Origin: Halonotius pteroides
Lineage (GTDB): Archaea > Halobacteriota > Halobacteria > Halobacteriales > Haloferacaceae
NCBI RefSeq assembly: GCF_003605635.1
Contig: NZ_QMDW01000010.1
Coordinates: 43,440 to 107,439 of the forward strand
Direction of reading: 5' to 3'
Length of the DNA stretch: 64,000 bases
In this document: positions 37,824-48,126 of the stretch, one piece after another
Numbering within the stretch: the first letter of the stretch is position 1
Layout of the letters: every line of letters begins with the position of its first letter
The notes under the pieces: generated by a model
The model's database searches: none
What the model was told of the DNA's origin: nothing
The model's input: only the letters and a program-made list of their open reading frames with translations
Program-made: the position numbers and the translations under genes

Positions 37824-40010
37824 TCACTCCACTGTCTTAGCGATCACATCTCGCAGATCGGTGACTGTCTCCGATTCGAGTTCGACCGTTTCGTCACCGA
37901 CCGTCAGCGACAACGCGCCGTCAGCGGTCGCTTCGCCGAGCGATTCGACAGCTGCGACGCCGTCGAAGACCTCGCGCACGCTCTCGGGATCAGTCGTCTC
38001 GACGACGACCCGGCCGGGCGTTTCGTCGAACAGCGCGACCGCGTCGCCGACGGCAACGTCGGCACCGGCGTCGGCTGTCAGCAACTCCGCCAGCGTGACC
38101 GCCAGCCCGCCGTGGCTCACGTCGTGAGTCGCCAGTGTCGACTCGTCGCGGGCGACCTCGGCGACCGTGGCGACGAGTTCGGCTGGGTTTTCGGGCAGTT
38201 TTGGGAACGCATCGCTGCCGCCGGCGGCGTTGAGATACTCAGACCCGCCGAGGGCGTCGCCGGCGTTGCCGACGACGAGGAGTTCGCCCTCGCCGCTGAG
38301 TGCGGCCGGCGGCGCGTCGTAGCCGGCTTTTGTGCCGACCATCGCCAGCGTCGGCGTCGGCGGGATGGGGCCGGCCTCCGAATCGTTGTACAGCGAGACG
38401 TTGCCGCCGACCACCGGTGTCGAGAGATCCGCACACATCTCCGCAAGACCGTCGACGATCCGTTTGAACCCGCCGTAGATGTCGGGTTTCTCGGGGTTGC
38501 CGCCGTTGAGACAGTTCACCGCCGCGAGCGGAGTCGCACCCTTGGCGGCGATGTTGGTCGCGTTCTCGAGGGCGACTGCTTGCGCACCACCGTAGGGATC
38601 GACACTCGTCCAGTTCGGATTCGCGCCCGACGAGATGGCGAGGCCGGTTCCCGCGCCCGTTGTATCGTCGGCATCGCTCGTCTCCCGAACCGCCATGATC
38701 GCCGCATCGTCGCCGGGTTTCATCGCGGTTCGGAGGCCGACCTCGTAGTCGTACTGTCGGTACACCCACCGCTTGGAGGCGGTGTTGGGGTTCGCAATGA
38801 CGGCCTCGATTGCCGCGTCGAGATCGGCGTCCGGCAGGTCGCGCTCGGCGGGCTCAGGAGCGACACTATCGAGGTCGTTCATCGGCGCGCCCTCCGCGAG
38901 GAATTCAGGGGCAACGTCGACGACGATTTCGCCATCGAATGTACACGTATAGTTGCCTTCGTTGACCTCACCGATCACCGAACAGCCGAGATCGAACCGC
39001 TCGGCGATTTCGGCCACGCGGTCGACATCCTCGGGGGCGACCTCGTAGCACATCCGCTCTTGGGATTCGGCCAGCAGGATTTCGAGGGCGTTCATGTTGG
39101 GTTCGCGCTGGTGGACGCGATCCAACGCGATGTCCGCGCCGAAGCCGCCCTTTGCGACGAGTTCCGAGGACGCCCCGCCGAGCCCGGCCGCACCCAGGTC
39201 GCGGGCCGACTGAACCAGGTTCTCGTCGATCAGCGTCTCGCTGGCCTCGATGAGCAGCTTTTCGCTGTAGGGATCGCCGACCTGTACCGCTGGGCGATCC
39301 TCGGTTTCGGCATCCTCGTCGAGGTCTTCGCTGGCAAACGACGCGCCGCCGAGGCCATCGCGGCCGGTCGCGTTGCCGAAGAGAACAAGTTTGTTGCCGG
39401 CCTGCTGGGCTTCAGCGGTCACGACGCGTTCCTCGTCGGTCACGCCGACACAGGCAACGTTGACGAGTGGATTGCCGACGTAGTCCGAATGAAAGGCAAC
39501 GCTGCCGGCGACCGTCGGGACGCCGATAGAGTTGCCGTAGTCGCTGATCCCCTCAACGACGCCCTCGAAGAGATACTGGGAGTGCTCGCGGTCGAAGGAA
39601 CCGAAATAGAGGCTGTCCGCCAGTGCGATCGGATACGCCCCCATCGAGAGCGTATCCCGGACGATGCCGCCGACGCCGGTGGCCGCGCCGTCGTAGGGAT
39701 CGACGTAGCTCGGGTGGTTGTGGCTCTCGATGCCGAGCGTGATGTAGGTCTCGCTGTAGTCTTCGGGTGTGCGCTCGCCTGCGGGCGTGTCAGCGGCGTC
39801 AGGTTCGGGGACGGCGATGACGGCGGCGTCGTCGCCGGGGCCGATAACAACCTGGTCGCCCTCGCTGTCGAAGGCTCCGAGCAGCGGCCGCGAGGAGCGG
39901 TAGGCACAGTGTTCGCTCCAGAGGTTTTCGAAGAGATTCGCCTCGGCGGGCGTCGGCTCACGGCCGAGCTCGGCGGTGATCAACTCGCGGTCGGACTCCG
40001 AGAGACTCAT
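37824..40010 (-). CDS. purL: phosphoribosylformylglycinamidine synthase subunit PurL
   Basis: 728 aa small-type PurL that acts with PurS and PurQ in the fourth step of purine synthesis. N-terminal [14 protein letters not shown] and GPGDDAAVI, the ATP/substrate motif [26 protein letters not shown], the repeated half with [11 protein letters not shown], and the C-terminal [17 protein letters not shown] are visible. A stand-alone transcription unit here; purS and purQ are not in the window. Confidence 0.97.
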   Translation of the reverse strand: MSLSESDRELITAELGREPTPAEANLFENLWSEHCAYRSSRPLLGAFDSEGDQVVIGPGDDAAVIAVPEPDAADTPAGERTPEDYSETYITLGIESHNHPSYVDPYDGAATGVGGIVRDTLSMGAYPIALADSLYFGSFDREHSQYLFEGVVEGISDYGNSIGVPTVAGSVAFHSDYVGNPLVNVACVGVTDEERVVTAEAQQAGNKLVLFGNATGRDGLGGASFASEDLDEDAETEDRPAVQVGDPYSEKLLIEASETLIDENLVQSARDLGAAGLGGASSELVAKGGFGADIALDRVHQREPNMNALEILLAESQERMCYEVAPEDVDRVAEIAERFDLGCSVIGEVNEGNYTCTFDGEIVVDVAPEFLAEGAPMNDLDSVAPEPAERDLPDADLDAAIEAVIANPNTASKRWVYRQYDYEVGLRTAMKPGDDAAIMAVRETSDADDTTGAGTGLAISSGANPNWTSVDPYGGAQAVALENATNIAAKGATPLAAVNCLNGGNPEKPDIYGGFKRIVDGLAEMCADLSTPVVGGNVSLYNDSEAGPIPPTPTLAMVGTKAGYDAPPAALSGEGELLVVGNAGDALGGSEYLNAAGGSDAFPKLPENPAELVATVAEVARDESTLATHDVSHGGLAVTLAELLTADAGADVAVGDAVALFDETPGRVVVETTDPESVREVFDGVAAVESLGEATADGALSLTVGDETVELESETVTDLRDVIAKTVE

Positions 40011-40088
40011 TTGGCCTCTCTTTCCAACCGCCGGCTTAATCTCTTTTCATGTTCGGGGTGTGACCACCAAAATACGGCAGCAACGGGC

Positions 40089-40334
40089 TCACGCAAAAAG
40101 TTCGTCGACGGCGTCCTCGGCGGCATCGATCGCCGCGTCGGCGACGGCCTCCGGGTCGGCCGCAGCATCGTCGACCGTGTTCAGATAGATATCGAGATCT
40201 AACACGCCATCCTCGAAGGTGACGGTGATATCGACATCTGTGATCGCGGAGTTCGCAAACCGTGAGAGAATAACCCCCTCAGCGGCCTCCGCAGCGGTGC
40301 TGACGACCGTTTCGTCGTCCGGTTCCGTACTCAT
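40089..40334 (-). CDS. DUF3194 family protein
   Basis: 81 aa acidic protein. DUF3194 members regularly sit directly behind prefoldin beta in euryarchaea, as here (the pfdB stop and this ATG are adjacent). The visible pattern is SRFANSAITDVDITVTFEDGVLDLDIYLN followed by an alanine/aspartate helix. No enzyme motif. A chaperone- or tRNA-modification-linked role is possible from context only. Confidence 0.82.
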   Translation of the reverse strand: MSTEPDDETVVSTAAEAAEGVILSRFANSAITDVDITVTFEDGVLDLDIYLNTVDDAAADPEAVADAAIDAAEDAVDELFA

Positions 40335-40727
40335 TTACGCGCCGCCGGCGCCGCCCGGACCGGCCGGGCCCTGCGGGCCGCCCGCGCCGCCGAGCATCTG
40401 CTGGAGCTCGTCCTGCAGGCTCTCGAATTTCTCTTGGACTTTCGTCTCCTGTTTGTCAAGCTGTTCGGCGCGCACTTCGAGATCCTCGACCTTCTCTTCG
40501 AGCTTGCCGGACGCCGACTCGTAGTCGGTCTCGATGAGGAGTTCGCCGACCTCTCGGTACATGGTTGACTCGTCGTCAACGTCGTCGAGGGCGTCGAGTG
40601 CAGCCTTGGTTTCGGTGAGCGTTGCCTCGGTCTGCTGTTTCTGCTCGGAAACCTCTTGGGCGGTCTCTTGAAGATCCTGCAGCGTTTCGAGTTTGTCCTG
40701 CGCTTCCGGCGGTAGGTTACCCTGCAT
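40335..40727 (-). CDS. pfdB: prefoldin subunit beta
   Basis: 130 aa. Two long heptad coiled coils (residues ~5-55 and ~75-115) flank a short hairpin ([16 protein letters not shown]), the layout of archaeal prefoldin beta. The C-terminus is a Gly/Ala/Pro tail ([18 protein letters not shown]), common in haloarchaea. With the alpha subunit it forms the hexameric jellyfish-like co-chaperone for the thermosome. Confidence 0.94.
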   Translation of the reverse strand: MQGNLPPEAQDKLETLQDLQETAQEVSEQKQQTEATLTETKAALDALDDVDDESTMYREVGELLIETDYESASGKLEEKVEDLEVRAEQLDKQETKVQEKFESLQDELQQMLGGAGGPQGPAGPGGAGGA

Positions 40728-40865
40728 ACCCTACAGGACGGTCGCCACATGGAAAAAGCCATGCAATTCCGACGGCCGCCTGATCGACCGACGGCGTCGG
40801 GTTCGTATTGCGTTTGTGCCGTTGTCGGCTCTCGCCAGCGTTGGCTTCCAGCGGTGTGGCTTCTG

Positions 40866-41144
40866 TTACCGCAAACCACGGAGCTGTGGCTGAGCCAGTA
40901 CGTCGTCGGCGACCGTCTCGGCGGTTGCTACGTAGCGACACCAACTGTTGATTCCGGCGCGAAGCGCGACGCGGTCGGCCGCGGTGATCTCGACGGTGAG
41001 AACAACCCCGTCGCGGTCGACGCTCACCGCCGAGCGATCGTCGTCGAGTTCGCCGACCTCGACAGCGATGCTGCGTTCGACCCGCCGCGCAGCTGTTGCT
41101 GTCGGATACTTGAAACGCAACTGCGTAGAATGAAGCTGTGACAC
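40866..41144 (-). CDS. pcc1: KEOPS complex subunit Pcc1
   Basis: 92 aa with a GTG start at 41144. The KH-like fold pattern and the C-terminal RVALRAGINSWCRYVATAETVAD match archaeal Pcc1, the dimerising subunit of the KEOPS complex that makes t6A at position 37 of ANN-decoding tRNAs. It is placed between rpoP and prefoldin beta, the conserved euryarchaeal cluster, 8 nt after rpoP. Confidence 0.88.
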   Translation of the reverse strand: MSQLHSTQLRFKYPTATAARRVERSIAVEVGELDDDRSAVSVDRDGVVLTVEITAADRVALRAGINSWCRYVATAETVADDVLAQPQLRGLR

Positions 41145-41152
41145 GACCGCCG

Positions 41153-41287
41153 TCAGTGGACGTCGACTTCCTTGATGCCGCCGCCGCGTTCCTTCAGGAG
41201 GACGCGGTGCCCACAGTACGGACAGCGGACGCCACCGTACTCATCGAGCGTCACGTCGCGTTTACAGCGCGAGCACTTGTAGCTCAT
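41153..41287 (-). CDS. rpoP: DNA-directed RNA polymerase subunit P (Rpo12)
   Basis: 44 aa, found by direct translation of the minus strand between rpl37ae and pcc1. It reads [19 protein letters not shown], then [19 protein letters not shown] and KEVDVH. The C-x2-C ... C-x2-C zinc site and the RVLLKER motif are those of Rpo12/RPB12. It starts 2 nt after the rpl37ae stop. Confidence 0.96.
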   Translation of the reverse strand: MSYKCSRCKRDVTLDEYGGVRCPYCGHRVLLKERGGGIKEVDVH

Positions 41288-41289
41288 TG

Positions 41290-41559
41290 TTACTCCTCGT
41301 CTTCGGCGAGGGCGGCGCGGATCGAACGGGTTGCCTGTTGGCCACCGGGCGTTTTCGGCTTGTAGGCACCGCCGGTAAACTTCTCGCCGGTCTCCTCGTT
41401 AACCCAGATGCCGGTGCCGACGCGGGTGACATCGTCGCCGTCGACCTCGGCGTTCTGCATTCCTGCTTCGATTTCCTTGACTCGTTTGCGGGAGACACGC
41501 CCGTATCGGGCCCCAAATCGACCGGCACTGCCGGTAGATCGTGCTTTGTCCTCAGCCAT
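41290..41559 (-). CDS. rpl37ae: 50S ribosomal protein L37Ae (eL43) lacking zinc-finger cysteines
   Basis: 89 aa. [22 protein letters not shown] at the start and [26 protein letters not shown] near the end are eL43 signatures. In the usual protein a C-x2-C pair precedes GTGIW and another follows it; here the corresponding stretches ([12 protein letters not shown] and VNEETGEKF) have no cysteine, and the whole protein has none. It is the first gene of the rpl37ae-rpoP-pcc1-pfdB-DUF3194 operon. Confidence 0.93.
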   Translation of the reverse strand: MAEDKARSTGSAGRFGARYGRVSRKRVKEIEAGMQNAEVDGDDVTRVGTGIWVNEETGEKFTGGAYKPKTPGGQQATRSIRAALAEDEE

Positions 41560-41625
41560 AGTGCAACACGATACCGCCAGCGCGAATAAAAAGCTGTTGA
41601 GTCGGTCTGAAGACCCCTGCCGCCG

Positions 41626-42360
41626 CTAGCGCTGTGTCGCCGCTTCAAGCCGCTCTCGTTCCGCACGCAGCAGCCGTTCCCACAGCTCAAACAGCGTGCT
41701 GTCGAGCCCGTAGGCCGCATCGATCTCTCGCACCCATCTGTCGTCGGCAAACAGCGCGGCCTGAAACCGCTGTACCTGTGGCGACAACGACTCGCGGTGA
41801 CCGGTGTAGTACGCGAGGCTCTCTTCGTGGGTACGATCGATCAACCCCTGTGGTACCACAATCCCGGATTCACGAGCAACGTGGACGAACCATTCAAGAT
41901 GGAGGATGGCATCCGCGAGTATGAACTGCTCACGAAAGCTATCGAGGTGGGCCGGGGCCGGCCGGCCGTCGACAAGGGCGTTGGCTGGCCGACTGAATCG
42001 CGGCACCGAGACGGACAGTTCATGACAGTATGGTTCGGCAACTGCTCGCAGCCGGTACTCACAGTATCGTACCGGCCCCAGGAGGCTCACCTCATACCAC
42101 AGCGGCAGCCACTCACAGAATGGTTCGGAGAAAACGGCGTCAGCCAGCAGGTCAGCGGCAATCGACCGTCGAACCGCGGGCGAAACTGACGCCGGTGGTC
42201 GCCCGTCTCGCATCGCCGCAACGCCAGCCTCGTAGTCGACAAACTCGGCGGTGTCGAACCCCATCTCCTCGGCGACGCCGTCGACGTATTCCGCACCGAT
42301 CCGGTACCAGTCGGCGAAGTCGGCGGCGGTGTAAAGCCGGAGCAACGAAAGAACGCTCAC
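41626..42360 (-). CDS. conserved hypothetical protein
   Basis: 244 aa with a GTG start. Not recognised. It is mainly alpha-helical, with many aromatic residues (DFADWYRIGAEYVDGVAEEMGF, EWLPLWYEVSLLGPVRYCEYRL, ILHLEWFVHVARESGIVVP) and no transmembrane helix. It lies 24 nt downstream of cbiP on the same strand and could be the last gene of the cobalamin operon, but nothing in it points to a corrinoid role. Confidence 0.6.
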   Translation of the reverse strand: MSVLSLLRLYTAADFADWYRIGAEYVDGVAEEMGFDTAEFVDYEAGVAAMRDGRPPASVSPAVRRSIAADLLADAVFSEPFCEWLPLWYEVSLLGPVRYCEYRLRAVAEPYCHELSVSVPRFSRPANALVDGRPAPAHLDSFREQFILADAILHLEWFVHVARESGIVVPQGLIDRTHEESLAYYTGHRESLSPQVQRFQAALFADDRWVREIDAAYGLDSTLFELWERLLRAERERLEAATQR

Positions 42361-42384
42361 AGGCTTACTCGGAGCGGCCGTGGC

Positions 42385-43974
42385 TTAGTCTTGATCGTCG
42401 GGCAGTGCAGCAAGAACGTCGAGCGAACAGTTCTCAGCCACCAGCGCGGCGGCCTGTGCGTACGGCGATGCGTTGGGCGTCGCCCCTGTGGGTCGCTCAC
42501 GACCGGCCGCCTCAAAGACCCGACCGACGAACGCCCGACGCGCCGTCTCGTTTTCGAACAGCCCGTGGAGATAACAGCCAACCACGTCGCCCGCGCTTGC
42601 ACCGAGCGCGGCACTCGCGTTGTCACCACGGGCGAACGGTGTTTCGACACCTCCTGTCGCCTCGGTGGTTCCCATGTGAATCTCGTAGCCCGAGACTGCG
42701 CCACTTGCGCCCGCAAGCGGGCCGGTTCCGTCGAGGTCGAGTGTCGTATCGACAACCCGTTTCTCCGGGGTAAACGTCGTTGCCACGGGTAACAGACCGA
42801 TCCCCGGCAGCGTCGTTGCGGACAACTCGGCGGCCGCCGCGCTGCTGGCCTCGGTGTCGACGCCGCGAAGTTCCTCACCCAACAGTTGATACCCGCCACA
42901 GAGGCCGACGACGGGGCCACCGAAGGCTTGGAGTTCATCGTCGAAGCCGGCGTCTTTGATCGCCAGCAGGTCATCGACCGTGTTCTTCGTGCCCGGCAAC
43001 ACGACCGCGTCGGCGTCAGCGAGCGACGCGTCGAGTGGGACGTATGCGACCCGAACGCCGGCGGCGGCGGCCAGCGGCTCGAGATCGGTGAAATTCGAGA
43101 CGCGGGGAAGCCGCGGGACGGCGACCGTCACCGAATGCTCAGGGGCGACGCCGTCGTCGTCACCGCGGACGGCGCGCTCATCGGTTGCCGGCAGATCGAC
43201 GCTGTCCTCGGCCGGGAGGCCGGGATCGTCGTAGGGAACAACGCCGAGCACATCGACGCCGGTTCGCTCCTCGAAGGCGTCGATCCCGGGAGCCAACAGA
43301 TCGGCGTCACCGCGGAACTTCGTGATGACGACGCCGACAACCTGGTCGCGGAGATCATCGGGCATGAGTTCCAGCGTGCCGACCAGCGAGGCGAAAACGC
43401 CGCCGCGTTCGATGTCGCCGACAAGGACGATGTCGGCGTCGGCAACGCGGGCGGTTTCGACGTTGGCGAGGTCGCGGTCGTGGAAGTTGATCTCCGCGAT
43501 GGAGCCTGCGCCCTCGGCGACGATCACGTCGTGGGCGGCCGCCAAGCGGTCGTGGGCGGCGACGGCGGCCGCACGGGCCGTTTCCCAGTGGGCGTCGTAA
43601 TACTCGCCGGCGGCGTAGTGGCCGACGCCGACGCCATCGACGACAAGTTGGGATTCGCCCTCACCGCGGGGTTTGAGTAACACGGGGTTGCAGTCGGTCG
43701 TTGGTGAGACGCGGGCGGCGCGGGCTTGGACGTACTGGGAGACACCGATCTCGCCGTAGGCGTCGTTGTCGCCACCGTCGTCGCTGACGGCGTCGCTCGC
43801 TTCACCCATCGTTTCGGGTGCACGCGGCACCGCCCGTGCGTTGTTGCTCATGTTCTGGGCTTTGAACGGCGCGACCGAGACGCCGCGATCAGCCAGCAGC
43901 CGACAGAGCCCCGTCGCGACCGTCGATTTGCCGACGTGGGAGGCGGTGCCGGCGACGAGGATCGTGTGGGCCAT
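42385..43974 (-). CDS. cbiP: cobyric acid synthase
   Basis: 529 aa. Amidates four carboxylates of adenosylcobyrinic acid a,c-diamide. The N-terminal synthetase P-loop reads [20 protein letters not shown], with KAQNMSNNA next. The C-terminal glutaminase domain has the nucleophile region [12 protein letters not shown], the YEIHMG motif and a late YLHGLFEN. It follows cobA after 1 nt in the cobalamin operon. Confidence 0.96.
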   Translation of the reverse strand: MAHTILVAGTASHVGKSTVATGLCRLLADRGVSVAPFKAQNMSNNARAVPRAPETMGEASDAVSDDGGDNDAYGEIGVSQYVQARAARVSPTTDCNPVLLKPRGEGESQLVVDGVGVGHYAAGEYYDAHWETARAAAVAAHDRLAAAHDVIVAEGAGSIAEINFHDRDLANVETARVADADIVLVGDIERGGVFASLVGTLELMPDDLRDQVVGVVITKFRGDADLLAPGIDAFEERTGVDVLGVVPYDDPGLPAEDSVDLPATDERAVRGDDDGVAPEHSVTVAVPRLPRVSNFTDLEPLAAAAGVRVAYVPLDASLADADAVVLPGTKNTVDDLLAIKDAGFDDELQAFGGPVVGLCGGYQLLGEELRGVDTEASSAAAAELSATTLPGIGLLPVATTFTPEKRVVDTTLDLDGTGPLAGASGAVSGYEIHMGTTEATGGVETPFARGDNASAALGASAGDVVGCYLHGLFENETARRAFVGRVFEAAGRERPTGATPNASPYAQAAALVAENCSLDVLAALPDDQD

Positions 43975-43975
43975 C

Positions 43976-44668
43976 TCAGTATTCGGTGCCGGAGCGGGCG
44001 CGCTGACCGGCGTCGATCGGATGTTTGTGCTTGCTGATCTCGGAGATCAGGTCGGCGTGGTCGGTGAGATAGGTGGGCTCCGCGTGGCTGCCGGTGAGCA
44101 CAACCTCAAGAGCGTCGGGTTTGGTCTCGATGAGCTCACAGACCGCCTCGGGCGCAACGAGGTCGCGGTCGGCCGCATAGAGGATCTCGTCGAGAATCAG
44201 CATGTGGACACCCGCTTCGGGGTCGCTGTCGAGCGCAAATGGGGTGGTGAGATCGGCGTTGGCTGCGGCGGCAACAAGCTCTTGAGTGCGCTCGAAGCCG
44301 GCGTCGGCTTCCGATTCGTGGTCGGCCTCGCGGCTGCCGTCGGCCATGTTGTGCCAGCCGTAGTGGCCGGTGTTCTCATACGAGAAGCCGGCCGTTGCGG
44401 CGATCGCGTTGTACTCGCCGCGTACGTCGTCGACGCTGTCGGCCCCGCCCTTCATGAACTGTAGCATGTGGACGCGGTAGCCGTGGCCGGCGGCGCGAAA
44501 TCCCATTCCCATTGCCGCAGTTGTCTTGCCCTTACCGTCGCCCCAGAAGGCTTGTACGAGGCCGAACTCGTTGGGTGCGGCCGGCTCGATGGGTCGGGCC
44601 TCAGGGGTGACGCCGCCACCTGGTGTTTGGCGATGGCCGGGTGGGTCAGCTTCGGAGTTGGATGTCAT
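43976..44668 (-). CDS. cobA: cob(I)yrinic acid a,c-diamide adenosyltransferase
   Basis: 230 aa CobA/CobO/BtuR-family enzyme that attaches the 5'-deoxyadenosyl ligand to cobalt. P-loop [21 protein letters not shown] is intact, with MLQFMKGG, the Walker B-like LILDEILYA and [12 protein letters not shown]. The N-terminal ~35 residues are a variable haloarchaeal extension. Lies between cobD and cbiP. Confidence 0.94.
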   Translation of the reverse strand: MTSNSEADPPGHRQTPGGGVTPEARPIEPAAPNEFGLVQAFWGDGKGKTTAAMGMGFRAAGHGYRVHMLQFMKGGADSVDDVRGEYNAIAATAGFSYENTGHYGWHNMADGSREADHESEADAGFERTQELVAAAANADLTTPFALDSDPEAGVHMLILDEILYAADRDLVAPEAVCELIETKPDALEVVLTGSHAEPTYLTDHADLISEISKHKHPIDAGQRARSGTEY

Positions 44669-44724
44669 ACACCTCTCTTGGACGCCAGGGGTATCTCAGT
44701 TGTGTTCAGCCGATTGGGCTGCCG

Positions 44725-45753
44725 CTATACGTCGAACGCCGAAAGCAGGCGATCGTTCTGGTGGGCTCGTTTTACCGCGATGCGGATATGTGAGTCAAGT
44801 CCGCGGAACGTCGTCGCATCGCGAACGGTGAGCCCCGCCTCGCGGGCTTCTGTGAGCACCGCCTCAACCGGCTTGCGTGTCTCACAGAGCAAAAACGGGG
44901 CCTCGGAGGGGGAGACTCGAAACCGCTCGGTCAGGCGGTGTCGCATCCGTTCGCGCTCGGCGTCGACACGTTCCCGCGTTTCGGCAACAAAGTCGGTATC
45001 GGCAAGACAGTGAGAACCGACGGCGGCGGCGGGCGTGCTCAGTGCCCACGTTGGCCGGGCGGTATCGAGCCGTTCTCGGCGGTCACCGGTGGCGACAAGA
45101 AAGCCGGCCCGAAGCCCCGGGAGTCCGAAGATCTTCGTCAGCGATCGGGCGACAACGACACCGGGGGTGCCGGCAAGCGAGGGCTCTGTGGTAAAATCGA
45201 GGAACGCCTCATCGATCAGCAGCACCGTCTCAGACGCCTGACACCGATCGGCGAGGGCTCGCAGTCTCGTGTGATCGTAGCTCTCACCGGTTGGGTTGTT
45301 CGGGTTACAGACGATCACCATGCGGTGGGCGGCTGGATCGATATCGGCGATCTCGTCGTGGCGGACAAACGCCGGCTCACCGCCGTGGAGTCGAACCTCG
45401 CGGGCGTACTCGCTGAAACTCGGTTTTGGGATCGCAACGCTGTCGCCGCTGTCGATGACAATCGAACACAGCAGGCGCATGCCGGCTAACCCGCCGGCTG
45501 TCGGGATGATCTCGGTGCCGGTGACGCCGATATACTCGGCGGCCGCCGCGCGGAACGCGTAGTACTCATCGCCTGGATAGCGGCCGGCCGCTGCGAGAGC
45601 AGCCTCATAGACACGAGCGACGCCGCCCGGTCGCCGAGGGTTTGTGTTGGCACTAAAATCGACAAGCTCCGGGTTGGATTCGCCACCGTGGGGGACACGG
45701 GTCACGGCGTCGATCGCGTCTGGATCCACAGCAGCCAATTGGTCGTACGCCAC
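44725..45753 (-). CDS. cobD: threonine-phosphate decarboxylase / aminotransferase-like CobD
   Basis: 342 aa fold-type I PLP enzyme of the histidinol-phosphate aminotransferase group. The PLP lysine is in ARSLTKIFGLPGLRAGF; VDFSANTNP and VCNPNNPTG are family motifs. In the cobalamin cluster this type makes (R)-1-aminopropan-2-ol phosphate from threonine phosphate. Histidinol-phosphate aminotransferase is the alternative, but the operon context favours CobD. Confidence 0.88.
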   Translation of the reverse strand: MAYDQLAAVDPDAIDAVTRVPHGGESNPELVDFSANTNPRRPGGVARVYEAALAAAGRYPGDEYYAFRAAAAEYIGVTGTEIIPTAGGLAGMRLLCSIVIDSGDSVAIPKPSFSEYAREVRLHGGEPAFVRHDEIADIDPAAHRMVIVCNPNNPTGESYDHTRLRALADRCQASETVLLIDEAFLDFTTEPSLAGTPGVVVARSLTKIFGLPGLRAGFLVATGDRRERLDTARPTWALSTPAAAVGSHCLADTDFVAETRERVDAERERMRHRLTERFRVSPSEAPFLLCETRKPVEAVLTEAREAGLTVRDATTFRGLDSHIRIAVKRAHQNDRLLSAFDV

Positions 45754-45795
45754 ATAAAACCCTGAGCCCGGAGCAGACGGCTCCGTTTCGCTGCA

Positions 45796-46443
45796 TTACC
45801 GGTTTGTTCGATCTCGCCGATCCACCCACCGCTCAACCGCGTCGATATCTCCCGGCCGGTTAACGTTGAACGCGAGGCGGCTGTCCTCCCAGACGGCTGT
45901 CTGACCATCCTCGCTGCCGACGACGTTGAGCCCGGTTGGCACGACCGTTGTCCCGTCGTGTTCGGTGGTTGTCTCCGCGCTGACGCCGAGGGCTGTTGTG
46001 AGCGATACCGGTACACAGACCGTCAGAGACTCCTCGCCGGCGGTTGCCGCCGCCCGGTCGACGTGGTCGGCGGCCACGAGGGGGAGGTCGGCTGCGACGG
46101 TCACAACCGGGGTGGTGAGCCGACCAACTGCCTCGTTGAGGTCGGCAACGTACCCGTCACCTGCTGTCTCGATACAGTCGACGCCGTCGATTTCGGTGAG
46201 ATGGGCGGCCGTTTCGGGTGTCGCCGGCGAGACCCCCGCCGCAACAGTTGTAAGCGAACTCGCCTGCAGGGTGGCGACGACCCGATCGATCATCGGCTCG
46301 CCGTTGATCTCCACGAGCGGTTTTTCAGTATCGCCGACCGCCGGTCTGAGCCGTGTTCCCTCGCCGCCACACATGACCAGTCCGGTCGTCGCCCGTCTCT
46401 CGGCTGTGGTCGTCACCTCCCCCTCGTTCAGCTCAGAATCCAT
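45796..46443 (-). CDS. cobY: adenosylcobinamide-phosphate guanylyltransferase CobY
   Basis: 215 aa nucleotidyltransferase, the archaeal non-orthologous replacement of CobU. The nucleotide-binding start reads GLVMCGGEGTRLRPAVGDTEKPLVEINGEPMIDRV, with the metal/substrate motif AADLPLVAADHV. It activates cobinamide phosphate with GTP before CobS. Overlaps cobS by 16 nt; cobD follows. Confidence 0.92.
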   Translation of the reverse strand: MDSELNEGEVTTTAERRATTGLVMCGGEGTRLRPAVGDTEKPLVEINGEPMIDRVVATLQASSLTTVAAGVSPATPETAAHLTEIDGVDCIETAGDGYVADLNEAVGRLTTPVVTVAADLPLVAADHVDRAAATAGEESLTVCVPVSLTTALGVSAETTTEHDGTTVVPTGLNVVGSEDGQTAVWEDSRLAFNVNRPGDIDAVERWVDRRDRTNR

Positions 46444-47204
46444 ACCGACACCCCCACATGCAATGCGAGTGCACGACCCACCTCGTTGGTCGCTCCGATG
46501 AGGTCACCGCTCACGCCGCCGAGCTCGCGGTGCCCCCACGTCAGTATCGCCAATCCGACCGCCGGCCCAGTCACCACCGTCGCCAGCAAGGCTACCGACA
46601 GCCCGGTCGGCGCGGCAGCAACCGCCGGCAGGGAGACCACGATGGCTGACGCAAACGAGCGGTGATCAAGCTCGCCGACAAGCTGGGATCCCAGACCGTC
46701 GTGAGCCGGTCGGCCATAACACGCGACGAGGGCCATCCCGAGTTTCGCGCCGACCTCCGCGGCAACGACGAGCCGGAACGCCCGCCACGAGCCGATACCC
46801 GCAAACGACAGGACGCCGAGTGCCACTACCAGCAGCGTCACACCCAAGAGGAGGGCCCCGCCGACACCGGTAGCCGAATCCTTCAGTACCGCCCGTGTGC
46901 GGTCAGCGTCGCCGTGAACTGCCACTGCATCCCCAAGATCTGCCAGCCCATCGGCGTGGGTGACGCCTGTCAGCAGATAGAGCCCAACGAGATAGGCCGC
47001 CACCAGCGTCGGCGGTTGCACCGGGAGGAAAAACACACCCCCAACAAGGCCGCCGACGAGATAGCCGACCACCGGAAGGCTGTAGACCGCCCGCCGGAAG
47101 GCATTCCAGTCGGCTTCGCTGCCGCCGACCGGAATCCGGGTAAGAAAGCCGATCGCGCCACGAATCGCGCGGCCGATACCAACACCGGGAGTCAAGTCAG
47201 ACAC
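46428..47204 (-). CDS. cobS: adenosylcobinamide-GDP ribazoletransferase (cobalamin synthase)
   Basis: 258 aa integral membrane enzyme with about six hydrophobic helices. Signatures: AIGFLTRIPVG near the start, TGVTHADGLADLGDAVAV with the conserved aspartates of the active site, and GDLIGATNEVGRALAL near the end. Joins adenosylcobinamide-GDP and alpha-ribazole(-phosphate). Overlaps cbiB by 8 nt and cobY by 16 nt. Confidence 0.95.
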   Translation of the reverse strand: MSDLTPGVGIGRAIRGAIGFLTRIPVGGSEADWNAFRRAVYSLPVVGYLVGGLVGGVFFLPVQPPTLVAAYLVGLYLLTGVTHADGLADLGDAVAVHGDADRTRAVLKDSATGVGGALLLGVTLLVVALGVLSFAGIGSWRAFRLVVAAEVGAKLGMALVACYGRPAHDGLGSQLVGELDHRSFASAIVVSLPAVAAAPTGLSVALLATVVTGPAVGLAILTWGHRELGGVSGDLIGATNEVGRALALHVGVSVWILS

Positions 47205-48126
47205 CGACGACCACCGCCGTTGTGAGCGCGGCGAGCCAGCCGGCCCGGCCGACGAGGGTGACCCCGTGGTGGCCCTCAGTCAACGTTGGCAACGATGCCA
47301 CCGAGTTGAGCGTGTAGTGGCCGGACTTTTCGAGGCGGACATCGAGAGCGGCTGCCAGCGTTGCCATCGGCCAGCCGGCGTTCGGCGAAGCCGGCGTTTG
47401 GGCCCACCGGCGGCCCATCACCAACGGATCAGGTGACCGCGCGGCCGCCGAGAGGGTCAGTGCCGTCAGCCGTGCGGGCACCCACATGACGAGGTCATCG
47501 AGCCGCGCGGCCGCCCAGCCGACCGGTTTCGAGCGGTAGCCGACCATCGAATCCATCGTGTTGACGGCCTTGATCCACGCCGCTGCCGCGGTCGCCACCG
47601 CCAGCGTTGCGACAGGAGTGAGCCACCGGCTGGCGACGACACCGGCGATACCAAAGCCGGCCAGCGGCGCGACAAAGCCGTCCGAGAGATTCTCCGCCGC
47701 GCTCTCGACGGCCGCGCTCCGAATGTGCCCGGCTGAGAGGTCGCTGGCGTCTCGACCAGCCAAGGCGAGTAACGACGCGCGTGCGCCCGCGATGTCGGTT
47801 TCTGTTTGCTCAAGTACGTCGATGGCTGTCGTACAGAGCAACCGAAGGCTCATCGCTGAAAACAGAACGATGGTGGCGACAACGCCACCGGCCAGCGGTT
47901 CGATGTCGCCAGCCAGCCCGACGCCGAGAGCGACGACCACGGCCGCAAGCAACGGCAGACAGAACGCCCCAACAGCACCGACAAGTCGAGGCGCGTCCCA
48001 CGAGCGGTCGAGCGGGCCAACCAGCCGCCCGAACCACGCGACCGGATGCAGCCGAGCCGGCGGCTCGCCGACGACGTGATCGAGGCTGACAGCCGCGAGG
48101 ACGACACCGGCAGCCATCAGCGACAT
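47197..48126 (-). CDS. cbiB: adenosylcobinamide-phosphate synthase CbiB
   Basis: 309 aa membrane protein that attaches the aminopropanol arm to cobyric acid. VSLDHVVGEPPARLHPVAWFGRLVGPLD near the start and AVNTMDSMVGYRSKPVGWAAARLDDLVMWVPARLTAL in the middle are family hallmarks; about five to six membrane helices. Overlaps both neighbours in the operon (10 nt with the HAD gene, 8 nt with cobS). Confidence 0.95.
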   Translation of the reverse strand: MSLMAAGVVLAAVSLDHVVGEPPARLHPVAWFGRLVGPLDRSWDAPRLVGAVGAFCLPLLAAVVVALGVGLAGDIEPLAGGVVATIVLFSAMSLRLLCTTAIDVLEQTETDIAGARASLLALAGRDASDLSAGHIRSAAVESAAENLSDGFVAPLAGFGIAGVVASRWLTPVATLAVATAAAAWIKAVNTMDSMVGYRSKPVGWAAARLDDLVMWVPARLTALTLSAAARSPDPLVMGRRWAQTPASPNAGWPMATLAAALDVRLEKSGHYTLNSVASLPTLTEGHHGVTLVGRAGWLAALTTAVVVGV

